In this document: in pieces, positions 9,200 through 17,449 of the stretch
Layout of the letters: the number at the start of each line of letters is the position of its first letter
Numbering within the stretch: the first letter of the stretch is position 1
Origin: Paenibacillus sp. FSL R5-0341
GTDB taxonomy: Bacteria > Bacillota > Bacilli > Paenibacillales > Paenibacillaceae
Direction: 5' to 3'
Assembly (NCBI RefSeq): GCF_037975235.1
Contig: NZ_CP150241.1
Coordinates: 3,286,001-3,350,000 of the forward strand
DNA length: 64,000 bases
Program-made: the position numbers and the translations under genes
The notes under the pieces: model-generated
The model's database searches: none
Told to the model about the DNA's origin: nothing
The model's input: only the letters and a program-made list of their open reading frames with translations

Positions 9200-9251
9200 C
9201 TTTGCACCTCTGTCTGTCTTGATCTGCATTCTTTACAAATGTTCCGTACAG

Positions 9252-9366
9252 TTACAATTGTAAAAAGGGTTTGTTACTCTCGTGTCAAACGAAAGTCAAT
9301 CTTTTGTAAAAATGCTTTTGGAAAAGTTATCCTGACTTGACTCCGCCGCGAATCCCATTTTATAGT
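9252..9366. promoter_or_regulatory. Divergent regulatory region of the SorC-controlled cluster
   Basis: A perfect 12-bp palindrome TTACAATTGTAA lies at 9252-9263 near the leftward genes. TTGACT at 9337-9342 and TATAGT at 9361-9366, 18 bp apart, form a rightward promoter for the SorC gene. TCCCA/TGGGA arms (9353-9357 and 9366-9370) flank that -10 box. These are candidate operators; none matches a site that can be named with certainty. Confidence 0.4.
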
Positions 9367-9414
9367 GGGAAATGTGTTAGCAGGGAAATTTAAATGTAAA
9401 AGGCGGACTTATAT

Positions 9415-10356
9415 GTGAATATAGACGAACGCAAAAATATGATCAGAGTCTGTAAGATGTACTATTATGAATCATGGACACAGGAGAAGATTGCTGAGAA
9501 GCTTGGTGTATCCAGACCAGTCATATCCAAGATGCTGCAGCGTGCGAGGGAAGAGGGCATTATTGAAATTGTCATTCATGATGATGATTACGAAACGTCC
9601 AAATTGGAGAAAAAACTAGAGGACTTATTTAAACTCAAACAGGTACTGGTTGTTCCAACAAAGGATCTCAATAAAGAGTTGTTGTCGAGTGCAGTAGGCA
9701 AGGCTGCCGCACAATTTGTTCAAAAACTGATCAAAAACGGTGATCGTGTCGGTGTCTCATGGGGCAATACGCTCTATCATATGGTGCGAGAGTTTCCTCT
9801 GGAGAAAAAAGAGAATGTCAAAATCATTCCACTGGTTGGTGGAACAGGGAATTCACGAAATGAAATGCACTCTAACCAGATCGCCTATGAGTTATCCAAA
9901 AAAATGGGTGTGACCTGCGAGACGTTGTATGCTCCCGCAGTCGTTGAAACAGAAGAGCTAAGGGAGCAAATTATTGGCATGTCTAATATTTCGGCTGTTC
10001 TGAAAGAGGGGGAGCATATCAATCTCGCTCTGGTGGGGATTGGAAACCCGTATTCCATGTCAACGATGGAACGATCAGGTTATCTAAATGAGCAAGTGTT
10101 ATCTGAATTAGAGGCTTTGAATACCGTTGCGGATATTAATTCCGTATTTATCAATCGTGAAGGTAAGATCACAGATCATCCCATTAATCATAAAGTGATT
10201 GGCCTTGGACTTGAGCAGTTAAAGAAGACAAAAACAGTGGTGGGTATGGCCTTTGGTCTGCATAAAATCGACTGCATCCTGGCTGCTTTACGCGGGGGTT
10301 ATATTAATATGCTCATTACGGATGAAGCGACAGCTACTCAAATTACGAAAATTTAA
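9415..10356 (+). CDS. SorC/DeoR-type sugar-sensing transcriptional regulator
   Basis: The 313-residue protein has an N-terminal helix-turn-helix (SWTQEKIAEKLGVSRPVISKMLQRAREEGII) and a C-terminal sugar-binding domain of the SorC/CggR type (GDRVGVSWGNTLYHMV, LVGGTGNS, LALVGIG). Family members respond to phosphorylated sugars. GTG 9415 follows AAGGCGG by about 8 nt; an overlapping ATG at 9413 is out of frame. It is divergent from the transporter-phosphatase cluster and is its probable regulator. The effector is unknown. Confidence 0.88.
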   Translation: MNIDERKNMIRVCKMYYYESWTQEKIAEKLGVSRPVISKMLQRAREEGIIEIVIHDDDYETSKLEKKLEDLFKLKQVLVVPTKDLNKELLSSAVGKAAAQFVQKLIKNGDRVGVSWGNTLYHMVREFPLEKKENVKIIPLVGGTGNSRNEMHSNQIAYELSKKMGVTCETLYAPAVVETEELREQIIGMSNISAVLKEGEHINLALVGIGNPYSMSTMERSGYLNEQVLSELEALNTVADINSVFINREGKITDHPINHKVIGLGLEQLKKTKTVVGMAFGLHKIDCILAALRGGYINMLITDEATATQITKI

Positions 10357-10427
10357 TATTCAAAGGTCATCATATCGATCTTTCTTGAAACAAGTTGCAA
10401 CTGAGGCCAATTTTTGCTCCATGGAGC

Positions 10428-10451
10428 CAGGAGAACGAAAAAGTTCTCCTG
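10428..10451. terminator. Hairpin between convergent genes
   Basis: CAGGAGAAC (10428-10436) pairs with GTTCTCCTG (10443-10451) across a 6-nt loop. There is no T-run, so termination strength is doubtful. Confidence 0.35.
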
Positions 10452-10479
10452 AGCTACACATCCATTAAGAACTCAACAT

Positions 10480-11613
10480 TCAGCCTGCCTTTAGGGCGCC
10501 ACTAGATGCCTGCTTTCCGCCTTTTTTACGAATGAAACTGATGATCAGCAACAACAGTGGCAACAGGCCAAATAAAAAAATGGACATATTGCCAAGAAAA
10601 TCACCCAAAGCTAACGTTTCCTCCAGGTTTTTAGGCAAGTAAGCAATGACATACAAGACCGGTAACATCGCGAATTGTATACCGGTAATATTTTTGAGAC
10701 GAAATAAATCTCGAATACCGATGGATGCAAAATAGTGCTTAAAGGCATAGGTCGCGAAAATTTGCATCAGCCAAAACACGATGAACAGCGATTCATAGCG
10801 CTCAAAAAGAAAACCCTCAATTTCAAAACTTCGAACCATGTCGAACGTCGGCCACATCCGCGTCTGAATTCCTGGCAAAGATAAATTCCCCACCACGGTA
10901 ACAATTGTGATCAAATATATAATCGTACAACTAAGTATGCTATATATAGCTGCTTTATTGCTGGCTTTTAGGTCCGCCATATATGCCGTAATAATTAGCA
11001 ATACTTCATATCCGGAATACGAGAGACACGAAGGCTTAAGCCCTTTCAACACAGGCATGAATCCATCGCCAAGGAGCGGTCTGAGATTGTTGAGTTCAAA
11101 CATTTTAGTGCTTAAAAGGAAAACCAACGCGAGCAAAACCAGAGTAACCGGCATTACAAGTGCAAAGACTCTGGTGATGACCTTAAGACCACCACTTAAC
11201 ATATATATACCAATCCATAAACTAACCATGATGGTCACCCAGGTAGGCGTGCGTTCAAGAATATACATGCTCGTAATTTCAGCCATGACTCTGACTTCGA
11301 ATGAACAAAGAACAACAAAATATACGATAATTACAAGTCCCAACAGATAAGAAATCCAATGGCCCATGATTTCAGGAAGAAACTCGAACACCGTTTTACC
11401 AGGAAATCTGCGACACAACGTTACAAGCATGAGGCTGATGACCATCACGATCAACCCAGACAGAATGACGGAGATCCATACATCTGGTGTTCCTACTGCT
11501 TTACTAATTGTCCGAGGGAGTGTTAGAATTCCAGCTCCGAGGATTGAATTGATAACTACAACAATAACCTCAGAGGTATTGATCTGGGTTGTGGCTTGCT
11601 TCATTGGCTTCAC
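10480..11613 (-). CDS. Orphan GerAB/YndE-type germination permease
   Basis: This 377-residue protein has about ten membrane helices and belongs to the spore germination branch of the amino acid-polyamine transporter superfamily. Supporting segments are INSILGAGILTLPRTISKA near the N-terminus, FPGKTVFEFLPEIMG, and the late RMWPTFDMVRSFEIEGFLFERYES, which the second GerAB in this window (31102-32199) also carries. Such proteins sit in the inner spore membrane with GerAA and GerAC. No A or C partner is adjacent. A weak sigma-G-like pair (ACATA-17-GATACTA on this strand, 11640-11668) lies upstream. Confidence 0.88.
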   Translation of the reverse strand: MKPMKQATTQINTSEVIVVVINSILGAGILTLPRTISKAVGTPDVWISVILSGLIVMVISLMLVTLCRRFPGKTVFEFLPEIMGHWISYLLGLVIIVYFVVLCSFEVRVMAEITSMYILERTPTWVTIMVSLWIGIYMLSGGLKVITRVFALVMPVTLVLLALVFLLSTKMFELNNLRPLLGDGFMPVLKGLKPSCLSYSGYEVLLIITAYMADLKASNKAAIYSILSCTIIYLITIVTVVGNLSLPGIQTRMWPTFDMVRSFEIEGFLFERYESLFIVFWLMQIFATYAFKHYFASIGIRDLFRLKNITGIQFAMLPVLYVIAYLPKNLEETLALGDFLGNMSIFLFGLLPLLLLIISFIRKKGGKQASSGALKAG

Positions 11614-11733
11614 TCCAAACCGGAGAATTTATTTGTAGGTAGTATCGCCCAACGAAGTTCTTTTATGTAAATTGTGCTGTACTGATATAAAATAAAGATG
11701 TGCAATAACTATTTGAAGATGAGGATGTAGGTT

Positions 11734-12696
11734 ATGCCAAAGAACGATAATATGTTAGCCATTCTATGGATGCTGAATTCAGGCACCAAAGTAACTGCAA
11801 AACAAATGTCCGAAAAGTTAGAAATCAATATAAGAACCGTATATCGATATATTGATGCATTATGTACCAGTGGCGTGCCAATCATTTCAGATGCTGGCCA
11901 CAATGGTGGGTATAGCTTGTTAAATCAGCATATCAAAGCGCCTCTGTTATTCGATATTGAAGAAAAAAAGGCACTTCTCCAAGCTGCTGTGTTTGCAAAA
12001 GAAGCTGGATACCCTTTGAGTGAGGCATTGGACAATGCGACATCCAAGTTGAAAATGTATTCGAATGAGGAGCAGGAATACACACTTCGTCGTCATTTAG
12101 CTGGATTCAACGTTATCAATCGCATGGGAGACCCTTCCGTTCAGCCAATCTTGGCGGAATTGGAACAAGCCGTGGCTAATGATTGCTCTGTGGAAATTGA
12201 TTATCGCAGAAGCGGTGAAGAACAACCCAAGAATAGAATAATAGATCCGTATGGAATGGTGTACTGGAATAATAAATGGTATACCATTGCGTTTTGCCAC
12301 CTGAGAAAGGAATTCCGCAGCTTCCGGGCAGATCGTATTCTACGAATCAAGCCTACTTTGCTCCGCTTTGAGCGTTCGGAAGCTTTTTCAGCTCGTGAAT
12401 ATTTTATGCAAAATTTGTTACCCGATGTAGTGGGAAAAGAGGGGTTAATTTCCTTAGTTATCAAAGGTAGATCAGAGGCATTAGATGACTTGGGGTTACA
12501 TTGGTTTATGGGACATTATCTGAAAGAGCGGACGCTCAATCAAGCTATCTTTTTATTTGAGGAGGAATCCATTCATACATATGTCCCTTATTTTCTCCTA
12601 TCCTACGGAAAATCCATTCAAGTTATCGAACCACAACATGTGAAGGACAGACTGGTTGCTGTGGTATCCGAGTTAATGGAATATTATCAACTTTAA
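11734..12696 (+). CDS. YafY-type HTH-WYL transcriptional regulator
   Basis: The 320-residue protein has an N-terminal HTH_11 helix-turn-helix (TAKQMSEKLEINIRTVYRYIDALCTSGVPI) and a WYL domain in the middle (NRIIDPYGMVYWNNKWYTIAFCHLRKEFRSFRADRI), followed by a WCX-like tail. WYL proteins bind small ligands or nucleic acids and control nearby genes. GAGGATG precedes ATG 11734. A strong terminator overlaps the stop codon, so it is transcribed alone. Its target is unknown. Confidence 0.85.
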   Translation: MPKNDNMLAILWMLNSGTKVTAKQMSEKLEINIRTVYRYIDALCTSGVPIISDAGHNGGYSLLNQHIKAPLLFDIEEKKALLQAAVFAKEAGYPLSEALDNATSKLKMYSNEEQEYTLRRHLAGFNVINRMGDPSVQPILAELEQAVANDCSVEIDYRRSGEEQPKNRIIDPYGMVYWNNKWYTIAFCHLRKEFRSFRADRILRIKPTLLRFERSEAFSAREYFMQNLLPDVVGKEGLISLVIKGRSEALDDLGLHWFMGHYLKERTLNQAIFLFEEESIHTYVPYFLLSYGKSIQVIEPQHVKDRLVAVVSELMEYYQL

Positions 12697-12735
12697 TAAC
12701 TTCACTGACAGTAGATGTCAGTGAAGTTATTTTAT
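12695..12735 (+). terminator. Terminator of the WYL gene
   Basis: Sixteen perfect base pairs (12695-12710 with 12716-12731), loop GTAGA, then TTT. The left arm begins inside the TAA stop codon. Confidence 0.85.
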
Positions 12736-12781
12736 AATGATGACAATCTCGGATTACTGAGAAGAAAGGCGGAGTAGACAC

Positions 12782-13303
12782 ATGAGCGAACAGACAAAAT
12801 ACAAGGCAGTATCAGGAAAATATACAATGAATGGTACACCTAACGGCGTTACATCGATTACCCCATTTATAACAGTGAAGGACCCTTCTGAAGCAATAGA
12901 GTTCTACAAATTTGTGTTCAATGCATGCGTGAAGGATATCACGGAGCATCCAGATGGAAATGGTAATACAATGATTGTTCATGCGGAATTGGATTTTGGA
13001 AAAGGTTTTTTACAGTTGGGAGCAGCGAACCCGACATATCAATTGGCTCTGCCCCCAGATCAAGAACATGCATGTTATTCTTTAGGCGTTTACGTCATGA
13101 ATGTGGATGAAACCATTGCAACCGCTGTATCCAGATGGGCGAAAGTAAGAGAAGAGATTATAAACTTTGCGTCTGGTGATCGATTCGGAAGTATACTGGA
13201 CCCTTTTGGCGTAAGGTGGTCTATTCTAACCCGGATTGAAGATTTGTCAGAAGAAGAAAGTAGTCGGAGGGTTGCTGAGTGGGCCAAAAGGGTTAGCGGA
13301 TGA
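12782..13303 (+). CDS. VOC superfamily (PhnB/glyoxalase-like) protein
   Basis: This 173-residue cytoplasmic protein has the VOC fold: SITPFITVKDPSEAIEFYKFVFNA opens the first repeat, and FGSILDPFGVRWSI is the typical close of PhnB-like members. The C-terminal tail LSEEESSRRVAEWAK is common in this subgroup. GGCGGAG precedes ATG 12782. Function is not established for the group; close relatives carry names such as glyoxalase or bleomycin resistance without evidence. The gene is followed by its own terminator. Confidence 0.8.
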   Translation: MSEQTKYKAVSGKYTMNGTPNGVTSITPFITVKDPSEAIEFYKFVFNACVKDITEHPDGNGNTMIVHAELDFGKGFLQLGAANPTYQLALPPDQEHACYSLGVYVMNVDETIATAVSRWAKVREEIINFASGDRFGSILDPFGVRWSILTRIEDLSEEESSRRVAEWAKRVSG

Positions 13304-13390
13304 ATAGTGAGTTTAGAATGAGCCCCTTTAAGGTAGAAGTACTAGCAGTATACTGATTGAATTAATAAATTTATCTTAACGAAACATAAC

Positions 13391-13419
13391 GCCTTCTTTC
13401 CTTCGGAGAGGAGGTTTTT
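13391..13419 (+). terminator. Terminator of the VOC gene
   Basis: CCTTCTTTCC (13392-13401) pairs with GGAGAGGAGG (13405-13414) over 10 bp, two of them G-U, with a tight loop and a TTTTT tail. Confidence 0.7.
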
Positions 13420-13439
13420 ATGATGCGAAAGAATTTTAG

Positions 13440-13484
13440 TTGACATATAGCCTAATGTTAGGATATATTTACCCTAAAGTTAGG
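13440..13484 (+). promoter_or_regulatory. doxX-pirin-marR promoter with two MarR-type operators
   Basis: TTGACA (13440-13445) and TATATT (13464-13469) are 18 bp apart. CCTAATGTTAGG (13451-13462) fills the spacer and CCTAAAGTTAGG (13473-13484) lies just after the -10 box. Both share perfect CCTAA/TTAGG arms, and their centres are 22 bp apart, so two dimers would bind on one DNA face. The MarR gene at the operon end is the likely repressor. Confidence 0.75.
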
Positions 13485-13519
13485 ATAGATAATAATAGGA
13501 TAAAGAGGAGATTGAATTT

Positions 13520-13876
13520 ATGAGTATTCTATCCATTGTTTTGCAAGTGATATTAGGATTAGGTTTTCTCATGTTTGGGTTTATGAAGTTTGGGTCCAAG
13601 CAGATGGTGGAAGGATTTAAGAACTATGGATACCCTGGAGCATTCCGAGTATTTACAGGGTTGATTGAAGTCATTGCAGGAGTTTTAGTTATTGCAGGTA
13701 ATTGGAGTGAGGGTTTCGCTGCATGGGGTGGTTTACTCATCGTGGTAACGATGATCGGTGCGATCATGACCCACATTAAAATAAATGATCAATTGAAACA
13801 AATGCTTATGCCGATCATTTTATTAATTCTGGGATTGGTCGTGTTGCTAATCAATTACGGATCTTTGTTTGAGTGA
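13520..13876 (+). CDS. DoxX family membrane protein
   Basis: The 118-residue protein has four predicted membrane helices and the DoxX opening segment ILGLGFLMFGFMKFGSKQMV, followed by GAFRVFTGLIEVIAGVLV. DoxX-like proteins are linked to redox and electrophile stress and often travel with pirin and MarR genes. AGAGGAG precedes ATG 13520. It is the first gene of the operator-controlled operon; the pirin gene begins 30 nt later. Biochemical role is unknown. Confidence 0.85.
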   Translation: MSILSIVLQVILGLGFLMFGFMKFGSKQMVEGFKNYGYPGAFRVFTGLIEVIAGVLVIAGNWSEGFAAWGGLLIVVTMIGAIMTHIKINDQLKQMLMPIILLILGLVVLLINYGSLFE

Positions 13877-13906
13877 ATAGTCCGTTAAACCTAAGGAGTG
13901 AGTATA

Positions 13907-14674
13907 ATGGGAATCCAAATTATTAAACCCAAAGATCAAGCAAGTGGTCAGTTTGATGGCGGCAAAATAATAGAACAAAAACCAATTGGTTTTTCCGGAG
14001 AAGGCTCGATCATTACTCGACTAGGACCCCTATTTTACTGGGCTTGGGCTCATTCTCAGGGACCAGCAGAAATCGGCTTCCATCCACATCAAGGCTTCGA
14101 AATCATCACTTATGTAATCAATGGTAAGGCATATCATCGGGATACACTGGGTACGGAAAGTGTTGTACAAGAAGGAGGAGCCCAGCTCATGCAAACAGGC
14201 TCTGGTGTGCAACATGCTGAGGCGTTAAAGGAACCGACTGAAGCCTTTCAAATTTGGTTTGAACCACATCTAAGCCAAGCCGTGAAACGTGCACCTGTTT
14301 ACTCACAATATGACTCTAATCATTTTTTGTTAGTAGACATAGATGGTGTGAAAATCAAAACACTTTTAGGAAACGATTCTCCTATGCAAATTGTGACTGA
14401 TGCTCAAATGTGGGATGTACGTGTTCCTAAGGGAACAGTATATACGCATAGCCTTTCCTTCGGTCGTACATTGGCTGGTTTAGCCATTAGAGGAGACGGA
14501 TCTCTTTTATCAGATACAATCGAAACAACTCATTTTTCACAGAAGGATTTTATTATCGTTCAACCAGAGGAAGAAGAGAAAGTAGCCATACAAGCTATTG
14601 ATCAAGACCTTCGAATTTTGCTTATTGAAGTTCCGACTGAAGTTGATTATCCTTTATACAGAAAACCAAGATGA
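13907..14674 (+). CDS. Pirin family protein
   Basis: This is a 255-residue bicupin. The N-terminal cupin carries the conserved metal-site segment GFHPHQGFEIITYVINGK, and the pirin core continues with QLMQTGSGVQHAEA. Bacterial pirins are iron-binding and some, such as YhhW, have quercetinase activity. ATG 13907 lies 8 nt after AAGGAG; the upstream in-frame GTG overlaps that ribosome binding site and is rejected. It sits between doxX and marR, which fits a response to quinone-like or phenolic stress. Confidence 0.88.
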   Translation: MGIQIIKPKDQASGQFDGGKIIEQKPIGFSGEGSIITRLGPLFYWAWAHSQGPAEIGFHPHQGFEIITYVINGKAYHRDTLGTESVVQEGGAQLMQTGSGVQHAEALKEPTEAFQIWFEPHLSQAVKRAPVYSQYDSNHFLLVDIDGVKIKTLLGNDSPMQIVTDAQMWDVRVPKGTVYTHSLSFGRTLAGLAIRGDGSLLSDTIETTHFSQKDFIIVQPEEEEKVAIQAIDQDLRILLIEVPTEVDYPLYRKPR

Positions 14675-14718
14675 CAAATACTGTTTTTTGGGAAGGTATC
14701 TAATAGGAGGTCCTGTAC

Positions 14719-15171
14719 ATGTTCCAAGGAGATGAACAAAGTCAGATCGATTTACGGCTTTTCCGTGTGTGGGTAAAGGCTAGTAAAACTGTTTTTGATG
14801 ATGTTGTAAAAGATATAGAGCGGTCCGGCATTAGTAATGAGAACTTTATGGTTCTGGAACTACTCTACAATAAAGGACCACACACGGTCCAAAATATAAG
14901 CGAGAAATTTTCGATCCCAAGCGGAAGCATCACATATGTAGTGGATAAGCTTGAAAAGAAAGAATTAGTAAAGCGAGAACCAAGTCCAACAGACCGTCGA
15001 TCTTCAAATGTAGTCATAACGGATCAAGGTCAAAATTTATTTAAAGAGATCTTTCCTCAACACGTTGAGGTGATATCCAAGAATCTGTCTTCGATTACCA
15101 ATGAAGAAAAAATACAGTTAACCAATCTTCTCAAGAAACTCGGACTAGGCGCTAGTAGGATCAACGAATGA
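14719..15171 (+). CDS. MarR family repressor of the doxX-pirin operon
   Basis: This is a 150-residue winged-helix regulator with the MarR helix-turn-helix (HTVQNISEKFSIPSGSITYVVDKLEKKELV) and the wing sequence REPSPTDRRSSNVVITDQG, close to the MhqR type. AGGAGG precedes ATG 14719. It is the last gene of the operon, and the paired CCTAA-2-TTAGG sites on the operon promoter suggest autorepression. By analogy with MhqR, a quinone or electrophile could be the signal; the ligand is not shown by the sequence. Confidence 0.88.
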   Translation: MFQGDEQSQIDLRLFRVWVKASKTVFDDVVKDIERSGISNENFMVLELLYNKGPHTVQNISEKFSIPSGSITYVVDKLEKKELVKREPSPTDRRSSNVVITDQGQNLFKEIFPQHVEVISKNLSSITNEEKIQLTNLLKKLGLGASRINE

Positions 15172-15190
15172 ATTGAGATGAAACCGACTT

Positions 15191-15349
15191 TTGGTTGCAC
15201 AAAGCGCAGGCTTTGATCCAGCAGGATTACCCATCTCCACAACGAGTCTCATGTACGTGGCAGAAGATAGCCAAACAGCCTTACGCGAGAACTACTCGCA
15301 ACAATCATTATGTCTGCTATTAAGAGACACACATAAATCATGTCGGTAA
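15191..15349 (+). pseudogene. Fragment of a luciferase-like (LLM) flavin monooxygenase gene
   Basis: This 52-codon open stretch after marR reads AGFDPAGLPISTTSLMYVAE followed by DSQTALRENYSQQ. It looks like the internal LLM-class oxidoreductase segment where the barrel passes the FMN site. There is no start codon with a ribosome binding site and nothing recognisable on either side. It is interpreted as a remnant left by a deletion. Assignment rests on pattern recognition only. Confidence 0.4.
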
Positions 15350-15389
15350 CAAGAATAACCTTATAACAAGGATAAGAAAAACATACTTT

Positions 15390-15416
15390 GGGGAGGCATT
15401 ATGCCTCCTCTTTTTT
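15390..15416 (+). terminator. Terminator after the doxX-pirin-marR operon
   Basis: GGGGAGGC (15390-15397) pairs with GCCTCCTC (15403-15410), loop ATTAT, followed by TTTTTT. Confidence 0.9.
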
Positions 15417-15465
15417 GGGTTATTATGGAAAAATGAGCGAAGTCTTTAAACACAAAAAAGTCTCG

Positions 15466-15505
15466 TATAATAGACGACATCTATGGTATTTCACACTATG
15501 AAATA
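15466..15505 (+). promoter_or_regulatory. Possible promoter and operator ahead of the YhgE fragment
   Basis: TATAAT (15466-15471) has only a weak -35 (TCTTTA, 15443-15448). The palindrome TATTTCA-5 nt-TGAAATA lies at 15487-15505 just downstream. The remaining 200 bp to the next gene hold no recognisable coding sequence or riboswitch. Confidence 0.35.
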
Positions 15506-15719
15506 AGTTATCTATTATATTTCAAAAATAAACATCTTGAAATCATTTTATAGTTATGCAGGGTATTGACAGGGGGATGTTATTATTCAATTGTTCTTTT
15601 CTTTTCCATTCAATAGTGGATGATGAGACCCGGGAAACTCCATCGACCTTGTGAGGGGAAAGTAAAGACCTACTGTTTATTATCTTGCAGAATTGTACTA
15701 AGAGGGGATTATCATATTC

Positions 15720-15989
15720 ATGAAGACAGTCAATAAACAAGCGATTGTCATTAGTGCGAAAAATGTACTGCAAGGAAATATTTTAACGGAACAGGAATTG
15801 GCAAGTACTGCTGATTCATTATCAGAACGGGTTACTTCTGATATCACATATTCTAATCCGGTCAATGGGATGAACAACCAGATGGTACCCATGATGATGG
15901 TTCTGGCTGGATACATTGGAGCGATGTTACTGAGTTTGAATCTTCAACAGTCAGCAATGATGACAAGTCAACGTAAATACAACAACTAA
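15720..15989 (+). CDS. Truncated YhgE/Pip (DUF3533-like) membrane protein fragment
   Basis: The 89-residue frame matches an internal part of YhgE/Pip-type proteins: a short coiled segment, then NPVNGMNNQMVPMMMVLAGY and one membrane helix. Complete members have over 400 residues with a helix at each end and a large extracellular domain; here both ends are missing. A weak GAGGGG precedes ATG 15720. The short product could be made, but a gene remnant is more likely. It ends 20 nt before the demethylase gene, whose ribosome binding site lies in that gap. Confidence 0.5.
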   Translation: MKTVNKQAIVISAKNVLQGNILTEQELASTADSLSERVTSDITYSNPVNGMNNQMVPMMMVLAGYIGAMLLSLNLQQSAMMTSQRKYNN

Positions 15990-16009
15990 TATAAAGAGGT
16001 GTATGAATC

Positions 16010-17389
16010 GTGAAAAATGAAACTCCTATCGGTTTAGATCAAAATAATGAGAAACTGCTGCTTCCCATTTATGAACCGTATGATCCCCAAGTTGACTTCT
16101 ATGTGGATAGTAAAGCGATGGCTTTTGGGTCTGCTCTTCCCTTGGCATATAGTAACTGGAGAGACGAGTCCATGTCATGGAAGGAAACATGTTATCTGCA
16201 TACTGGCCTGAATCCAGCCAGCGCTTACCGCGTCACTGGACCAGATGCGATAAAGTTCTTTGCTGATACGTGTGTCAACAGCTTCGCTAAATTCCCTATC
16301 GGTTCTCTAAAACATGCGATTATGTGTAATGAAGAAGGCAACATTATGACACATGGCGTGTTGCTCAGAGTAGGCGAGGAAGAATTCATTTCGTATTTCC
16401 TGGCACCCTACGCTGCCTATAAATTAGACACTGGAAATTATGATGCACAGGGAGAATATATACGCGATGAGTTCGTCTTTCAGCTTGCCGGACCTAAATC
16501 ACTTGAAATAATAGAATCTGCGACCGGAGAATGTCTGCACGATCTGAAATTTGGACGCTACCGGATGAGCCGTGTTGCTGGGCAAGAGATTCGGGTTACC
16601 CGAATGGGGATGGCAGGTACGCTTGCTTATGAGATTCACGGTCAGAACGAATATGTACTGTCCATTTATAATGCCATCATGACAGCGGGAGAACCTTTTG
16701 GCATTCGAAAACTTGGGCTAACTGCGTATAAGATGAACCATACCGAAGGTGGATTTCCGCAGTCTTTCGTACATTTTCCATGTCCATGGGGAGAAGACTC
16801 AGGTTTCATGAAATATCTAGGGAAGTCGCAGAAGACTCGTCGCCCTTCAACATTGTTAATGGGGAGCATGGGTACAGACATCAGGCTACGTTACCGCAAT
16901 CCCGTTGAATTGGGATGGGGAAAAATGATTAAGTTTGATCACGAGTTCATTGGACGTGAGGCATTAGAAAAACAAGTAGCACACCCACGCCGCACAATGG
17001 TTACTTTGGTCTGGAACACAGAAGATATCCTTGATGTACAGGCATCCCAGTATCAACCGGGTGAACCTTATATGGAGATGGAACCCGTACATTTATCTCA
17101 GGAAAATGGACGAACGGTATTATATGCTGACCAAGTTTTGAAGGATGGTAACTTGATTGGTGTCAGTTCAGGACGAATGTACAGTTATTACTATCGGCAA
17201 ATGATTTCTCTTTGTTCCATTAATTCAGAATATTCCGTAATTGGGGACGAAGTTCATATTCTCTGGGGAAATCCAGGAACACGTCAAAAAGTAATTCGGG
17301 CTACGATATCACGTTTTCCATTCCTCAATGAACATCGCAATGAACATGTCGATGTAAACGCCATTCCATGTGGGGCACCAATGAAATAA
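16010..17389 (+). CDS. LigM/DesA-like tetrahydrofolate-dependent O-demethylase (GcvT family)
   Basis: This 459-residue protein is of the aminomethyltransferase fold. It resembles vanillate and syringate demethylases, which move a methyl group from an aryl methyl ether to tetrahydrofolate. Shared landmarks are YSNWRDESMSWKETCYLHTG near the N-terminus, the folate-domain segment VTRMGMAGTLAYEIHG, and YRNPVELGWGKMIKFDHEFI with GREALE. GTG 16010 is preferred, 8 nt after AGAGGTG. PurU follows, which would drain formyl-folate made from the methyl group. Substrate could instead be an N- or S-methyl compound. Confidence 0.7.
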   Translation: MKNETPIGLDQNNEKLLLPIYEPYDPQVDFYVDSKAMAFGSALPLAYSNWRDESMSWKETCYLHTGLNPASAYRVTGPDAIKFFADTCVNSFAKFPIGSLKHAIMCNEEGNIMTHGVLLRVGEEEFISYFLAPYAAYKLDTGNYDAQGEYIRDEFVFQLAGPKSLEIIESATGECLHDLKFGRYRMSRVAGQEIRVTRMGMAGTLAYEIHGQNEYVLSIYNAIMTAGEPFGIRKLGLTAYKMNHTEGGFPQSFVHFPCPWGEDSGFMKYLGKSQKTRRPSTLLMGSMGTDIRLRYRNPVELGWGKMIKFDHEFIGREALEKQVAHPRRTMVTLVWNTEDILDVQASQYQPGEPYMEMEPVHLSQENGRTVLYADQVLKDGNLIGVSSGRMYSYYYRQMISLCSINSEYSVIGDEVHILWGNPGTRQKVIRATISRFPFLNEHRNEHVDVNAIPCGAPMK

Positions 17390-17449
17390 GCGAGTTTACT
17401 TTTTTTATAGTAATAGCTAATCACATAATTAGGAGGCATTCATAGATTT

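Noticed and set aside
15540..15719. Possible riboswitch before the YhgE fragment
   Set aside because: The GC-rich patch near 15630 suggested structure, but no known riboswitch consensus (glycine, SAM, T-box, c-di-GMP) could be matched.
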